Shown one piece after another: positions 15,304-23,506 of a stretch of 28,828 bases of DNA. The DNA is from a virus. A program made the position numbers and the translations under genes. The notes under the pieces are model-generated. The model ran no database searches. It was not told where the DNA came from and was given only the letters and a program-made list of their open reading frames with translations. Each line of letters starts with the position of its first letter. Position 1 is the stretch's first letter. Location of the stretch: the IMG/VR virus record IMGVR_UViG_3300010299_004787, positions 1-28,828 of that record; one strand, given 5' to 3'.

Positions 15304-16936
15304 TTTTCTGAACTAAATCCTTTGTCTCTGCAAAATAGAGATAATCAATGTCTGTACCCAAGAAGCAATTCATTGCATCTTGTGGTGTTTCAACAATAGG
15401 CTCTCTGTCATTGAAAGAGGTATTCAATACAAGAGGAACACCTGTTATCTCATAAAATTTACTAATAAGATTATGGTACCACTCATTTTGAGAAGCATTG
15501 ACACTTTGAATTCTTGCTGTTCCATCAAAGTGCTCAATAGCAGGAGCCTCTCCCAGTTTTTCATCACGAACCTTGAATACAAAACTCATATATGGAGAAG
15601 GAAAGAAAGCATCAAACCATTCATGGCCATGCTCTTCCAAAACACTTGGAGCAAATGGTCGATACCACTGCCTATGCTTGACTCGATCATTGATGATTTT
15701 CTTCATGTCAGGAATCGCTGGGTTTGCTAGAATGCTGCGATTACCTAATGCTCTTCTTCCACTCTCTGAGCGTCCATTATAAACTGAAACAATTTTTCCA
15801 TCAGCCAAGTGTTGCGCCACACGATCAAGACCAACATTTAATTCAATATTTATCTTTTCAGTTTTTTCAAGAACTTTATTAATCTCTTCCACATCCCAAA
15901 CTTCTCCAAGATATGAGGAACATGTTTCTGTTCCATGGTAAAATTTTGAATAACGAAGAATGCTATGATAATGATATTGTGCAGCACCAATGTTCAATCC
16001 TCCATCATATGGAACAGGAGGAATGTACATCTTCCATCCTTGAGGACCAAGAAATTGCCAAACCTTTCCCATTCCAACACTATTCAAAGAAACCCCACCA
16101 GAAAAACATAAATTCATAGTTCCAAATCCTTCTGCTCGTGCCATGTTTACAGCACGACCAACAAGATCAAGCAAAAGTTCCTCAGTTACACGTTGCAATG
16201 AAGCTGCTAAATTAAATTTTTCCTGCTCATCTTCAGCAATTTTGCGATATTTATCCAAAAACGGATGAAAAACCTCTTCTTCTGGCGGAACATAAACACC
16301 ACGCTTTGCTCCTGGTGGTGCTGCTACAGCCTTATGGTGACTTGGACCCATCATATCACGCAAATCTGCATAATATTTGTTTGGATCTCCGAGAGCAGCC
16401 ATCGCCATAACACTACCAGCCTGATGGCCTCTTGGATATCCGCTCCAAAGCTTGAAGACCCAACGGGTCAATCTTCCCCAAAGATCTCCAAGACTAAATT
16501 GATCACTAGGAATATCCCAGACCTTTTTCATATCTCTATCTTTGCAGAAATATATTCCACAAGAGATACCACGACCATCGCCTTCCATACCAGCATTGTC
16601 AATTGATATTACAATTGCATCATCAAAAGGCGAAGAAAAATAAGCATGAGCCGCATGGCATAAGTGATGAGAATAAAAATTTAATTTATTCTTTGGCAAT
16701 GTTTTATGAGTATCATAAATTTCGCCATTTGCACGTTCAAGATTCGTATCTGGACATACTGACACAAAATGATCTGCTTCATCTAACGAATGGTTTCTCA
16801 AATAAAGCTCTAAGCTATCTCCACCAGATTCTTTTAAACGAGTATATCGTTCAAATTCTGTATGTTCAACAACCTCACCATCTTCAAGAATACAGTAACC
16901 ACCATCGTGAGCATTATATAATGATACAATTTTCAT
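15296..16936 (-). CDS. NodU/TobZ-family O-carbamoyltransferase
   Basis: A 546-aa carbamoyltransferase, close in length to NodU/CmcH/TobZ enzymes (about 550-600 aa). It uses carbamoyl phosphate and ATP to carbamoylate a hydroxyl, in NodU a sugar of the Nod factor. The N-terminal Kae1/HypF-like domain has VSLYNAHDGGYCILEDG (4-20), the metal-binding H90-H91-x2-H94 region (FYSHHLCHAAHAYFSSPF), VISIDNAGMEGDG (109-121) and LCFSGGVSLNSVGMGKV. The C-terminal domain has GRSESGRRALGNRSILANP, WYRPFAPSVLEEH, VPLVLNTSFNDREPIV and a final DTD-x-L segment. All family blocks are intact. It starts 4 bp after the rhodanese gene and overlaps the methyltransferase. With its neighbours it indicates heavy decoration of a glycan. 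Confidence 0.95.
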   Translation of the reverse strand: MKIVSLYNAHDGGYCILEDGEVVEHTEFERYTRLKESGGDSLELYLRNHSLDEADHFVSVCPDTNLERANGEIYDTHKTLPKNKLNFYSHHLCHAAHAYFSSPFDDAIVISIDNAGMEGDGRGISCGIYFCKDRDMKKVWDIPSDQFSLGDLWGRLTRWVFKLWSGYPRGHQAGSVMAMAALGDPNKYYADLRDMMGPSHHKAVAAPPGAKRGVYVPPEEEVFHPFLDKYRKIAEDEQEKFNLAASLQRVTEELLLDLVGRAVNMARAEGFGTMNLCFSGGVSLNSVGMGKVWQFLGPQGWKMYIPPVPYDGGLNIGAAQYHYHSILRYSKFYHGTETCSSYLGEVWDVEEINKVLEKTEKINIELNVGLDRVAQHLADGKIVSVYNGRSESGRRALGNRSILANPAIPDMKKIINDRVKHRQWYRPFAPSVLEEHGHEWFDAFFPSPYMSFVFKVRDEKLGEAPAIEHFDGTARIQSVNASQNEWYHNLISKFYEITGVPLVLNTSFNDREPIVETPQDAMNCFLGTDIDYLYFAETKDLVQKND

Positions 16937-16940
16937 AAAT

Positions 16941-17228
16941 TTATTTTTCTTCCTTTTCTAAGCTAAGATAATCTTCCATTCCACCAACATTATAAACATT
17001 GGTAAAACCATTTGATTCTAATAATGTTTTAACAAAACCTGCTCTTCTTCCAGATTTACAATAAATGACAATAGACTTATTTTTTTCATTATTTGAAAGT
17101 TCAAGAATTTTTTCAGCAGTTACTTTTAGATGTGGAATATTGACAGCACCATCTATATGACCATCTTCATATTCTTCAACTGTTCTTACATCTAAAAGTA
17201 AACCATTTACATATAATTTAGATTTCAT
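16941..17228 (-). CDS. Single-domain rhodanese (sulfurtransferase-like)
   Basis: A 95-aa rhodanese. It has LLDVRTVEEYEDGHIDGAVNIP (residues 11-32) and the active-site loop CKSGRRA with catalytic Cys59, followed by GFTNVYNVGGMEDY. The length is that of GlpE/PspE-type single-domain enzymes, and no secretion signal is seen. Rhodaneses carry a persulfide sulfur on the Cys and pass it to thiols. Its presence among glycosyltransferases is unexpected; sulfotransferases use PAPS and do not need it. It overlaps the upstream glycosyltransferase by 4 bp (ATGA) and lies 4 bp from the carbamoyltransferase. It may serve sulfur transfer to tRNA or redox, or bind a partner; the sequence cannot say. Confidence 0.92.
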   Translation of the reverse strand: MKSKLYVNGLLLDVRTVEEYEDGHIDGAVNIPHLKVTAEKILELSNNEKNKSIVIYCKSGRRAGFVKTLLESNGFTNVYNVGGMEDYLSLEKEEK

Positions 17229-18208
17229 ATTGAATTTTTTACCTTTCTAAGCATATTTTCAAAATTTGAAAATCCATCTGGTATGAATAGTTCTTGAACT
17301 TTATTAAAATTGAAATCCAATGTCTCAACACTTGATGCATCACGCCAAGTTGCACCTTGGTCAACCATGCAATGATCGCTAAGAAGCTCAGGTGCATAAC
17401 CAACACGTGTTGAAATAATTGGAGTCCTTGTTGCCGCACATTCAAAAACAGCCTGTGGACCTCCCTCATAACGAGAACCAACAATATACAAATCTAACAT
17501 ATTGTAAAAATCATTCAAAATTAAAAAATCAGGAAGTTCCTTATAATGATATCGAACACCTGCATCATATAATCTATTCATTACATATTGACGTCGCCAA
17601 CCACCTAATAAAACTTGAATTTTTGGCTCCATTTTGTGTAAAGCAATAACGAAATTACAAAACACATCAGGTCCTTTTTCCAACTTAGGAGACATCAAAT
17701 CATGACCTTCGGTATCGCGCTGAAAACTTCCAACTAAAAATGCATCTTCTTCAATTTTATAATTTCTTCTAAGTTCATGTTTATTTTTAGGATACCAAAT
17801 AGATTGATTTACCCAAAAAGGAAAACAAAATATTGTTTTATCTGTTAATGGTTCTATTTGTGTTTTAGTCAGTTCACATGGAACATGGTACGCATCCACA
17901 AACTGATCTCGCATTTCAAATTCTTTTTTTGATGCATCATTGAACTTCTCTGGGACTATGTGGTGTACCGTGGCAATGACTTTCTTTTTTGATAAAGAAA
18001 TTGGATCTACTTGTCTCCAACACCAATCAGCAAGCAACCAAATAACATCAGCTTCACTTGCTTTTTTTACAGTTTCAAACTCATTTTTAGTAAAAACTCT
18101 TTCCTTTGTTGTTTGAAGCTTTTTGACCATATCATGTTCAGAATTCCATTCCTTTACAAAACGATCACAAACCCAGTTTTCATTTGGTGGTAATACAAAA
18201 ACTTTCAT
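17225..18208 (-). CDS. GT-B glycosyltransferase (GT4-like)
   Basis: A 327-aa glycosyltransferase. The N-terminal half is short (KVFVLPPNENWVCDRF, then ADVIWLLADWCW, then KKVIATVHHIVPE). The second domain begins FLVGSFQRDTEGHD and contains the donor motif SRYEGGPQAVFECAATRTPII (E-x7-E), followed by STRVGYAPELLSD. QVLLGGWRRQYV provides the usual strand before it. The shortness compared with about 370-400 aa for GT4 is common in phage copies. It overlaps genes on both sides by 4 bp (ATGA). The ATG at 18208 is the only sensible start. Sugar specificity is unknown. Confidence 0.88.
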   Translation of the reverse strand: MKVFVLPPNENWVCDRFVKEWNSEHDMVKKLQTTKERVFTKNEFETVKKASEADVIWLLADWCWRQVDPISLSKKKVIATVHHIVPEKFNDASKKEFEMRDQFVDAYHVPCELTKTQIEPLTDKTIFCFPFWVNQSIWYPKNKHELRRNYKIEEDAFLVGSFQRDTEGHDLMSPKLEKGPDVFCNFVIALHKMEPKIQVLLGGWRRQYVMNRLYDAGVRYHYKELPDFLILNDFYNMLDLYIVGSRYEGGPQAVFECAATRTPIISTRVGYAPELLSDHCMVDQGATWRDASSVETLDFNFNKVQELFIPDGFSNFENMLRKVKNSI

Positions 18209-18447
18209 TTTCCAATTTCCTTAGTTATTACCTTGTAAACTTCCATAAGCATAAAAAGCTCAGAATGTGCGGGATTATCTTCGTCATCATCCCAATCTTC
18301 ATCTTCTTCTTTTTCATCCTCAAAATCTTCACATTCTTTTGTTTCTTTGTCATGACGCAATTCTTCAACAAGTTCCATAATGCGATCTTGTAATTTTGTT
18401 GCATTTTTATATCTTAATTCTGCAAAACTATGTTCGTTGTAAATCAT
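18205..18447 (-). CDS. Small acidic protein, unknown function
   Basis: An 80-aa protein between two glycosyltransferases, overlapping them by 20 bp and 4 bp. Residues 1-35 are probably helical (HSFAELRYKNATKLQDRIMEL), the middle (36-58) is an extreme acidic run (DFEDEKEEDEDWDDDEDN) and the end is another helix (ELFMLMEVYKVITKEI). The two helices around an acidic loop suggest a small hairpin, possibly a partner or regulator of an adjacent enzyme. I recognise no family. The tight coupling on both sides argues that it is a real gene. Confidence 0.7.
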   Translation of the reverse strand: MIYNEHSFAELRYKNATKLQDRIMELVEELRHDKETKECEDFEDEKEEDEDWDDDEDNPAHSELFMLMEVYKVITKEIGK

Positions 18448-19369
18448 AAAAAACCTTCAAATAAGCTTCTGCTACTTTCTCAATGTCTAAATGAATCGGA
18501 TCAACCGACGGCCTTGTATCAGGCAATATAAAACTAGAAAAATCAATAGGATAAGGCGAATCATAATCAGTCAATTCATATTCATACTTTGTTGTTTCAG
18601 GAATTATTATTCCATTTTCTTTTACAATCTCTGATGTTCCTCCGCTATCAGTGCAAATAACTGGGCATCTTTGAGAAAGGGCTTCAACAACAACATTTGG
18701 ACAATGGTCCAGCCAAGCTAAGTGTAAGAAATAATCAGCAGAAGCGTAAAATCTTAAACAAGACTCATGATCTTGTTGGCCTAAATAAAAAACATTTTCA
18801 AGATCGTAGGAATTTAATCCTTCAAAAGTTGCTCCTCCGCCAAGAATATAAAGTCTTGCTTCTTTTTTATCATTTATTAGCTGTTGTCTAATATGCTGAA
18901 ATAAACAAACATTTTCTTTTAATCGTTTTTGAGGATGCCAAAAAGCTGAACAAACAAATATTTTCTCATTTTGATGATTTAGTTCTGGTACTTTATCATA
19001 TGTTTTTAAATTTATTCCATTATGAATAACTGAACAATCAGATCTTTTACCAAAATGAGTTTCGACCATGTGTTTATCAAATTCTGATTGAAAAATCACA
19101 TGGTCGAAAGAAAAATAAGAATCTTTTATTATTCTGTTGTTTTGCTCAAAATTTTCTGACTTAAACCAAATACCATCTAAACGAAGAATTTTAGCCGCAC
19201 CTGGCCAAGCATACGATGTTTGATGAATAAAACTAAGCATTACATCATGGTATTGGTTTTGAGGAACTACATCATGACCCATTTTTACCAATTGACTAGC
19301 AAGTCTTACTCCAAATGAGTTGGGACCAGATGTAGATTTGAAATTTACATTATCTAAACAAACTCTCAT
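18428..19369 (-). CDS. GT-B glycosyltransferase (GT4-like)
   Basis: A 313-aa glycosyltransferase. The start RVCLDNVNFKSTSGPNSFGVRLASQL is the N-terminal strand and glycine loop; CSVIHNGINLKTYD is the interdomain linker; KIFVCSAFWHPQKRLKEN opens the donor domain. The donor region reads AWLDHCPNVVVEALSQRCPVICTDSGGTSEIV: the second Glu is present, while the first acidic position is an Asp, as in many GT4 enzymes. It overlaps the upstream GT by 4 bp and the small acidic gene by 20 bp. The fold call is firm; substrate unknown. Confidence 0.9.
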   Translation of the reverse strand: MRVCLDNVNFKSTSGPNSFGVRLASQLVKMGHDVVPQNQYHDVMLSFIHQTSYAWPGAAKILRLDGIWFKSENFEQNNRIIKDSYFSFDHVIFQSEFDKHMVETHFGKRSDCSVIHNGINLKTYDKVPELNHQNEKIFVCSAFWHPQKRLKENVCLFQHIRQQLINDKKEARLYILGGGATFEGLNSYDLENVFYLGQQDHESCLRFYASADYFLHLAWLDHCPNVVVEALSQRCPVICTDSGGTSEIVKENGIIIPETTKYEYELTDYDSPYPIDFSSFILPDTRPSVDPIHLDIEKVAEAYLKVFYDLQRT

Positions 19370-20292
19370 GGTAATTTCTCAGAAGGTCCATCTTCTTCCA
19401 TAATTTTCCACTGACTATATTTCATTTGTTCGCCATCTGGTGTTGTTGCTATCTTCCAACCCAATGGCCGTGCAATTTCCATAAAAGAAACAGGACCAAC
19501 AGAAGAATCATTCAATTGATCCATCATTTCTTTGGTCAAATTCTTTTCATAGTAAAGAGGACCCACAGGGTCTAAGTAATGACCAAATCTTCTATTCTCA
19601 CGAATAAATGCATAACCACCTCTAGGATCATTCCAAATAGAAAGCATTATAGGAGAATGAATTCTATAAACTTGTCCATTTGGAAATTCTTGTTTAAATT
19701 TTTCAGCATACCAAGTTTCAGAACGTCCCCAATATTCTTTCTTAGTTGGCCATTTTACTGGATATTTTCCTATTCGATCATACACATCTCTTTTATAGAT
19801 ACCAGTAGTTGGATAATGTCTGTCCAACCTACGCCAATATTTTCTTCCGTTATAAAATTCTGGTGTTTGCTGTACTGTATCTCTCATTGTTTGCTTTCGA
19901 ACACCATAAATTTCCAAACAATGAACATCTTTCATTTGTTCAAAATCATCAATTAGCGTCCAAAGAACATCACCATTTGCAATAAACTGACCATCATCTT
20001 GAAGAAACATCAAATACTTGCTTTGAGAATTATTTAAAAGCATGTTTCTTCCAATATACTCATCATTAATCCAATCACGCTCAAGATCATGAGACATGCC
20101 AACTACATTGATTTTATCTTCAAACATCATCTGTCTCATGTAATCTTGCATCCCAGGCTCAGTTGACCACATGTCACAGACTAATATCTCGACTCTGTCA
20201 TCATCAAAAAATTCAGAGAGACTCTCAATAAGAGCTTTTGTGTACTTGAGACGATTACATGAAGTAATGCATATGCTAAGCAATGGTTTCAT
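19366..20292 (-). CDS. GT-A glycosyltransferase (GT2-like)
   Basis: A 308-aa GT-A enzyme. I start it at ATG 20292 rather than TTG 20298. The N-terminal strand and loop LLSICITSCNRLKYTKALIESL is typical of family 2, followed by VEILVCDMWSTE and the metal-site region YLMFLQDDGQF, where QDDG takes the place of the usual DxD. An aromatic stretch (KYWRRLDRHYPTTGIYKRDVYD) and a long acceptor domain follow. No transmembrane helix is present, so it is not a processive membrane polymerase. Its 5' end lies 20 bp downstream of the previous GT; its 3' end overlaps the next by 4 bp. Fold is confident, specificity unknown. Confidence 0.85.
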   Translation of the reverse strand: MKPLLSICITSCNRLKYTKALIESLSEFFDDDRVEILVCDMWSTEPGMQDYMRQMMFEDKINVVGMSHDLERDWINDEYIGRNMLLNNSQSKYLMFLQDDGQFIANGDVLWTLIDDFEQMKDVHCLEIYGVRKQTMRDTVQQTPEFYNGRKYWRRLDRHYPTTGIYKRDVYDRIGKYPVKWPTKKEYWGRSETWYAEKFKQEFPNGQVYRIHSPIMLSIWNDPRGGYAFIRENRRFGHYLDPVGPLYYEKNLTKEMMDQLNDSSVGPVSFMEIARPLGWKIATTPDGEQMKYSQWKIMEEDGPSEKLP

Positions 20293-20312
20293 GAGCAAAT
20301 CATATCACAAAG

Positions 20313-21251
20313 TTAAGATACTTTGCCTTCAATAATATCAAAGTATCTGTTTGCACAATCTTTCCAAGATATATCCCAGCCTTTTTTAATTGGCCAAAGT
20401 TCTTTTTGTTGTATCTTTGAAATAAGTTCCTCAAATGATGAATACACAGCACCAGGACTGTTTGCGAATTCAACTGCACCGCCTCCATCTTTATGAACAA
20501 ATGTAGGCAAGTGACATGCCAAAGCTTCAATTATATGATTTGGACCAGGATCCCATCGCGAAGCACTCACATAAACACTTCCAAATTTCAATTCATCACC
20601 AAGTGCTTTTCCAAACAAAGGATCAATTACTATCGCATTTTTAAACTTGTCTTGACTTCTTCCAATATAAACAAATTCATAATCATTGTTGTTACCAACC
20701 CATTCATCAAGCTTGTCGTAAATATCAAATCCTTTTAAGTCATTGCTTGACCAATGATGAGCGATAATTTTAATTGGAACATTTAATGCTTTATGTAAAT
20801 TGTTTTTTACATATTTTGTATCAAAATTCAAAGGACTAAAATGATCTTGATCAACTCCATTATATGCAACATGTTGTTCTTTGCAATTCCATGATTTTTC
20901 AAAATAATCTTTCATCCAATTAGAAACAAAAACTGTAGCATCAGTAAAGTTAGAACAAGAAACCAACATTTTATCCATATCATGGGTTGCTTTTCTTGCA
21001 TCGCATTCGTTAACTCTATGAACAACTCTTGTTTGTGGATTTCTAGATTTATAGAATGAAATTTCGTTCATAGCAATCCCCAAATTATCATATCTGGAAT
21101 CTATCATCAAAATCGCATCTATGTTTTGTTGAAGACTATGAACAACTTCGTAACCACGGCTTTCTGCATATTCACATATCGCTTTTACAAAGAGATTTCC
21201 GCCTCCCCATGGTCCTCGTACCGGTTTCCTGTTCATTAGAAGCTTTTTCAT
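20313..21251 (-). CDS. GT-B glycosyltransferase (GT4-like)
   Basis: A 312-aa glycosyltransferase from ATG 21251; a TTG at 21296 would add 15 residues but they overlap another possible frame. N-terminus: MKKLLMNRKPVRGPWGGGNLF, a glycine-rich nucleotide-sugar loop. DATVFVSNWMKDYFEKS and HVAYNGVDQDHFSP form the linker; KIIAHHWSSNDLKGFDIYD starts the donor domain. The donor motif is degenerate: ASRWDPGPNHIIEALACHLPTFV has the second Glu but Asp in place of the first. It ends 20 bp before the next GT. The length is short for GT4 but complete. Specificity unknown. Confidence 0.85.
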   Translation of the reverse strand: MKKLLMNRKPVRGPWGGGNLFVKAICEYAESRGYEVVHSLQQNIDAILMIDSRYDNLGIAMNEISFYKSRNPQTRVVHRVNECDARKATHDMDKMLVSCSNFTDATVFVSNWMKDYFEKSWNCKEQHVAYNGVDQDHFSPLNFDTKYVKNNLHKALNVPIKIIAHHWSSNDLKGFDIYDKLDEWVGNNNDYEFVYIGRSQDKFKNAIVIDPLFGKALGDELKFGSVYVSASRWDPGPNHIIEALACHLPTFVHKDGGGAVEFANSPGAVYSSFEELISKIQQKELWPIKKGWDISWKDCANRYFDIIEGKVS

Positions 21252-21351
21252 ACGTAAACATTCTACCACAAGATGAGCTTGGATACATTTTCTCAACCCA
21301 TTCTATCGGAACTAAATCAAAACTAATTAATTTAAAATCTTTATCAATCAC
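21172..21351 (-). CDS. Possible small protein overlapping two glycosyltransferases
   Basis: A 59-codon frame from GTG at 21351 to TGA at 21172. It begins inside the last codon of the GT2-like gene and ends inside the start of the next GT. Its first 30 residues (DFKLISFDLVPIEWVEKMYP) look protein-like and cover the 96-bp gap left between the two GT genes. The rest shares DNA with the downstream GT and is less convincing (TGTRTMGRRKS). It could be a real small protein or a GT2 C-terminus moved out of frame. Evidence is weak. Confidence 0.3.
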   Translation of the reverse strand: MIDKDFKLISFDLVPIEWVEKMYPSSSCGRMFTYEKASNEQETGTRTMGRRKSLCKSDM

Positions 21352-22121
21352 TCCACAAATCCTCTTTTGCGTAAGAATTCACTTTCTGAAAGTTGAAACT
21401 TTGCATCATCTGTTTGAAATGTTTCGGGGCTCATATCAATTGTGTAATAATAGGTTACGGTTGGAAGAAACACTCTAACATTTGCCTTATGAAGGACTGG
21501 CAAATAAATGGCCTGGTCCCCAGCACGTTTAATGTATTCACCGTCAGATCCACGAAAATTTTCATCATTTACATCAGTTATCAAACTTTTTCTAAATGTT
21601 TTTAAGTGAGAAGTTACCCATGGATGTTGGTAAACATTCGCTCCATCAGGAAGGCCTTGAGAAATGTTTTGCCAAGTATCTGCCCAACGATGTGCTGTCC
21701 AAAGACATTCAGCTTTTGCTTGTTCATATCCAACATTAATATCCTGTAAAGCACATAGATTACAAAGAAAATCATCACCATCAAGACGGCAAATAATATC
21801 ATCTTCTTCAACATGCTCAGAACGAATCATTGAAAGAACATTCTTAACTTCCCAAAATTTTTCATCATTTTTCCAAACAATAATTTTTGACTCTTCTGGT
21901 TTATACAGGTTTTCTGTAAAATCAACACCAAAAATATAATATGGAATATTGTTTTTTCTTGAAACTTCTCTAATTTTCCTAACTGTATTGTCCGTACTCA
22001 TGTCATCACGAATCAAAACAACCCAGTTATCATAAGTTTGACAAAAAACGCTCATAAGCATGCGTTCAATTGTTTTTTCTGCATTATAACAAGGTACAAC
22101 AAAAACAAATCTATTATTCAT
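21348..22121 (-). CDS. GT-A glycosyltransferase (GT2)
   Basis: A 257-aa family 2 glycosyltransferase. It shows all the GT-A landmarks: FVFVVPCYNAEKTIERML (residues 5-22), WVVLIRDDMSTDNT (33-46) for nucleotide binding, and the metal-binding DxD in CRLDGDDFL (about 110-118). The acceptor part holds WTAHRWADTWQNIS, PWVTSHLKTFRK and a probable catalytic region NFRGSDGEYIKRAGDQA. No membrane segments. It follows the tandem beta-rich protein gene by 29 bp. This is one of the clearest GT calls in the window; the sugar is unknown. Confidence 0.92.
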   Translation of the reverse strand: MNNRFVFVVPCYNAEKTIERMLMSVFCQTYDNWVVLIRDDMSTDNTVRKIREVSRKNNIPYYIFGVDFTENLYKPEESKIIVWKNDEKFWEVKNVLSMIRSEHVEEDDIICRLDGDDFLCNLCALQDINVGYEQAKAECLWTAHRWADTWQNISQGLPDGANVYQHPWVTSHLKTFRKSLITDVNDENFRGSDGEYIKRAGDQAIYLPVLHKANVRVFLPTVTYYYTIDMSPETFQTDDAKFQLSESEFLRKRGFVE

Positions 22122-22150
22122 AGCATGAATATACCATACTTGAAACGAAA

Positions 22151-23023
22151 TTATCCAACTTGCTCTGCTACAATCAAAGCCTTTATTTCAATAATATTAG
22201 AAGTAACTTGAACTCCAACAATAATCCCTTCATTAGCAGCCAATTGATGTTCAAATTCAAATTCATAAATTGTTTGGGCGCTAGCCATGTCTACTGTCGA
22301 TGTTGCAAGAATGTTTTCAGAAGTGTCTCTAATTGTAACTGTTGTTGAACCACCAGCACCTTGGCAATACAATAAAACTGAATTAATCTTCGTTGAAGTT
22401 CCAAAAGGTGGCATCCAAACTACTTCTTCATCAACACCAAGAGCTATTGCTTCTGCAAAGTTTCCCCATGGTAAATAAAATAATGCCGTACTGCTAAGAC
22501 CACAATAAGAGAAAGATGTAACAATAGAACCTGCACCATCATAAGAAGCTCCTGCTACAGTTTCTTGTGATAAAACACTAAGTCTTACAGTGTTCACTGC
22601 GGTGGTCGGAGCTACTCCTATAAGAAGAGGCTGATTTGTCGATATTGCATAGTCTAACTCAAATTCATAAATTGTTTGAGCACTAGCCATGTTTACAGTA
22701 GCTGTCGCAAGAATATTTTCAGAAGTGTCTCTAATTGTAACTGTTGTTGAACCAGCTGCTGTTTGAGTGTATATAAAAACAGATGAAATTGTTGTATTTG
22801 CTCCAAAAGGTGGAATCCAAACAGCTTCTTCGTCAATAGCGCCTGCTGTTGATTCGGCTTGTGATCCCCATGGAGCATAAAACAAAGCAGTATCGGTCGA
22901 TCTTTCACAAAGAGAAGTATTCATTGCAGCTCTTGTTGTTGCAGCAGAAGTAGAAACAACTTCTCTAATTTCTTTTCTAACAGTTGGGTATGTTATTCTC
23001 GCTCTATTTGAATCTCTAATCAT
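22151..23023 (-). CDS. Beta-rich protein with two tandem repeat domains (probable virion/surface protein)
   Basis: A 290-aa protein. A conserved N-terminal peptide (MIRDSNRARITYP) and basic/Ala-rich leader (to about residue 40) precede two copies of one domain, residues 45-154 and 179-288. Each copy runs TALFY-x-PWG, then EE-x-VW-x-PPFG, then SV-x-x-Y, then GSTTVTIRDTSENILAT and MASAQTIYEFE. The period is 134 residues (402 bp), with long near-identical DNA stretches, so the duplication is fairly recent. Composition (Thr, Ser, Val, alternating hydrophobics) suggests beta-sandwich tail-fibre, decoration or adhesin domains. The TAATG overlap with the single-domain paralogue upstream shows coupled synthesis. 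No signal peptide. Position among glycosyltransferases makes it a candidate glycan acceptor; that is inference. Confidence 0.75.
   Translation of the reverse strand: MIRDSNRARITYPTVRKEIREVVSTSAATTRAAMNTSLCERSTDTALFYAPWGSQAESTAGAIDEEAVWIPPFGANTTISSVFIYTQTAAGSTTVTIRDTSENILATATVNMASAQTIYEFELDYAISTNQPLLIGVAPTTAVNTVRLSVLSQETVAGASYDGAGSIVTSFSYCGLSSTALFYLPWGNFAEAIALGVDEEVVWMPPFGTSTKINSVLLYCQGAGGSTTVTIRDTSENILATSTVDMASAQTIYEFEFEHQLAANEGIIVGVQVTSNIIEIKALIVAEQVG
22160..22891 (-). repeat. Two tandem 402-bp-period coding repeats (third copy in the adjacent gene)
   Basis: The segments at 22562-22891 and 22160-22489 encode the same domain and share long identical runs, such as the one encoding GSTTVTIRDTSENILAT. 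A third, more diverged copy lies at 23026-23358 in the paralogous gene. Together they show serial duplication of one domain. Confidence 0.85.
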
Positions 23024-23490
23024 TATGATGCTACAGTTTCTTGTGCAAGAATTTGTGTTCTAACACTATCAAGACGTGTTGTAGGTTCAACTCCTATTGC
23101 AATAATGTCAGCAGAATTCAATGGATAATCAAAAACAAATTCATGCAATGTTTGAGCTGACATTGTAACTGTTGAAGTGGCCAATACAGAAAGACTGCTA
23201 TCTCTAATTGTGACTGTTGTTGATCCACCTGCACTTTGGGCATATATAAAAACAGATGCAATTGTTGTATTTGCTCCAAAAGGCGGGATCCAAGAAACCT
23301 CTTCGTTAAATGAAGAGGATTCACTTTGAGAGGTCCATGGAACATAAAACAAAGAAGTTACAGAACCTCTTTCACAAAAAGAGTTATTCATAACAACTTT
23401 TGGTATAGCGGTGGCTGCTGAAGCTACTGGCCTAACCCTTCTTCTAAAAGCTGGATACACTCTTTTTGATCTGTTCGAATCCCTAATCAC
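23023..23490 (-). CDS. Single-domain paralogue of the beta-rich repeat protein
   Basis: A 155-aa protein with the same architecture as its downstream neighbour but only one repeat domain. The N-terminus (MIRDSNRSKRVYP) is almost the same as MIRDSNRARITYP, followed by a basic stretch (RRRVRP) and an Ala-rich linker. The domain (about 45-152) has TSLFYVPW, EEVSWIPPFGANTTIASVFIY, GSTTVTIRDSS and SAQTLHEFVFDY. The start is GTG at 23490, justified by alignment with the paralogue's ATG. It lies 16 bp after the large bifunctional glycosyltransferase. The conserved N-terminal peptide in two otherwise diverging proteins hints at a docking or assembly signal. Confidence 0.75.
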   Translation of the reverse strand: MIRDSNRSKRVYPAFRRRVRPVASAATAIPKVVMNNSFCERGSVTSLFYVPWTSQSESSSFNEEVSWIPPFGANTTIASVFIYAQSAGGSTTVTIRDSSLSVLATSTVTMSAQTLHEFVFDYPLNSADIIAIGVEPTTRLDSVRTQILAQETVAS

Positions 23491-23506
23491 AAATAGTAAT
23501 TAGCAG

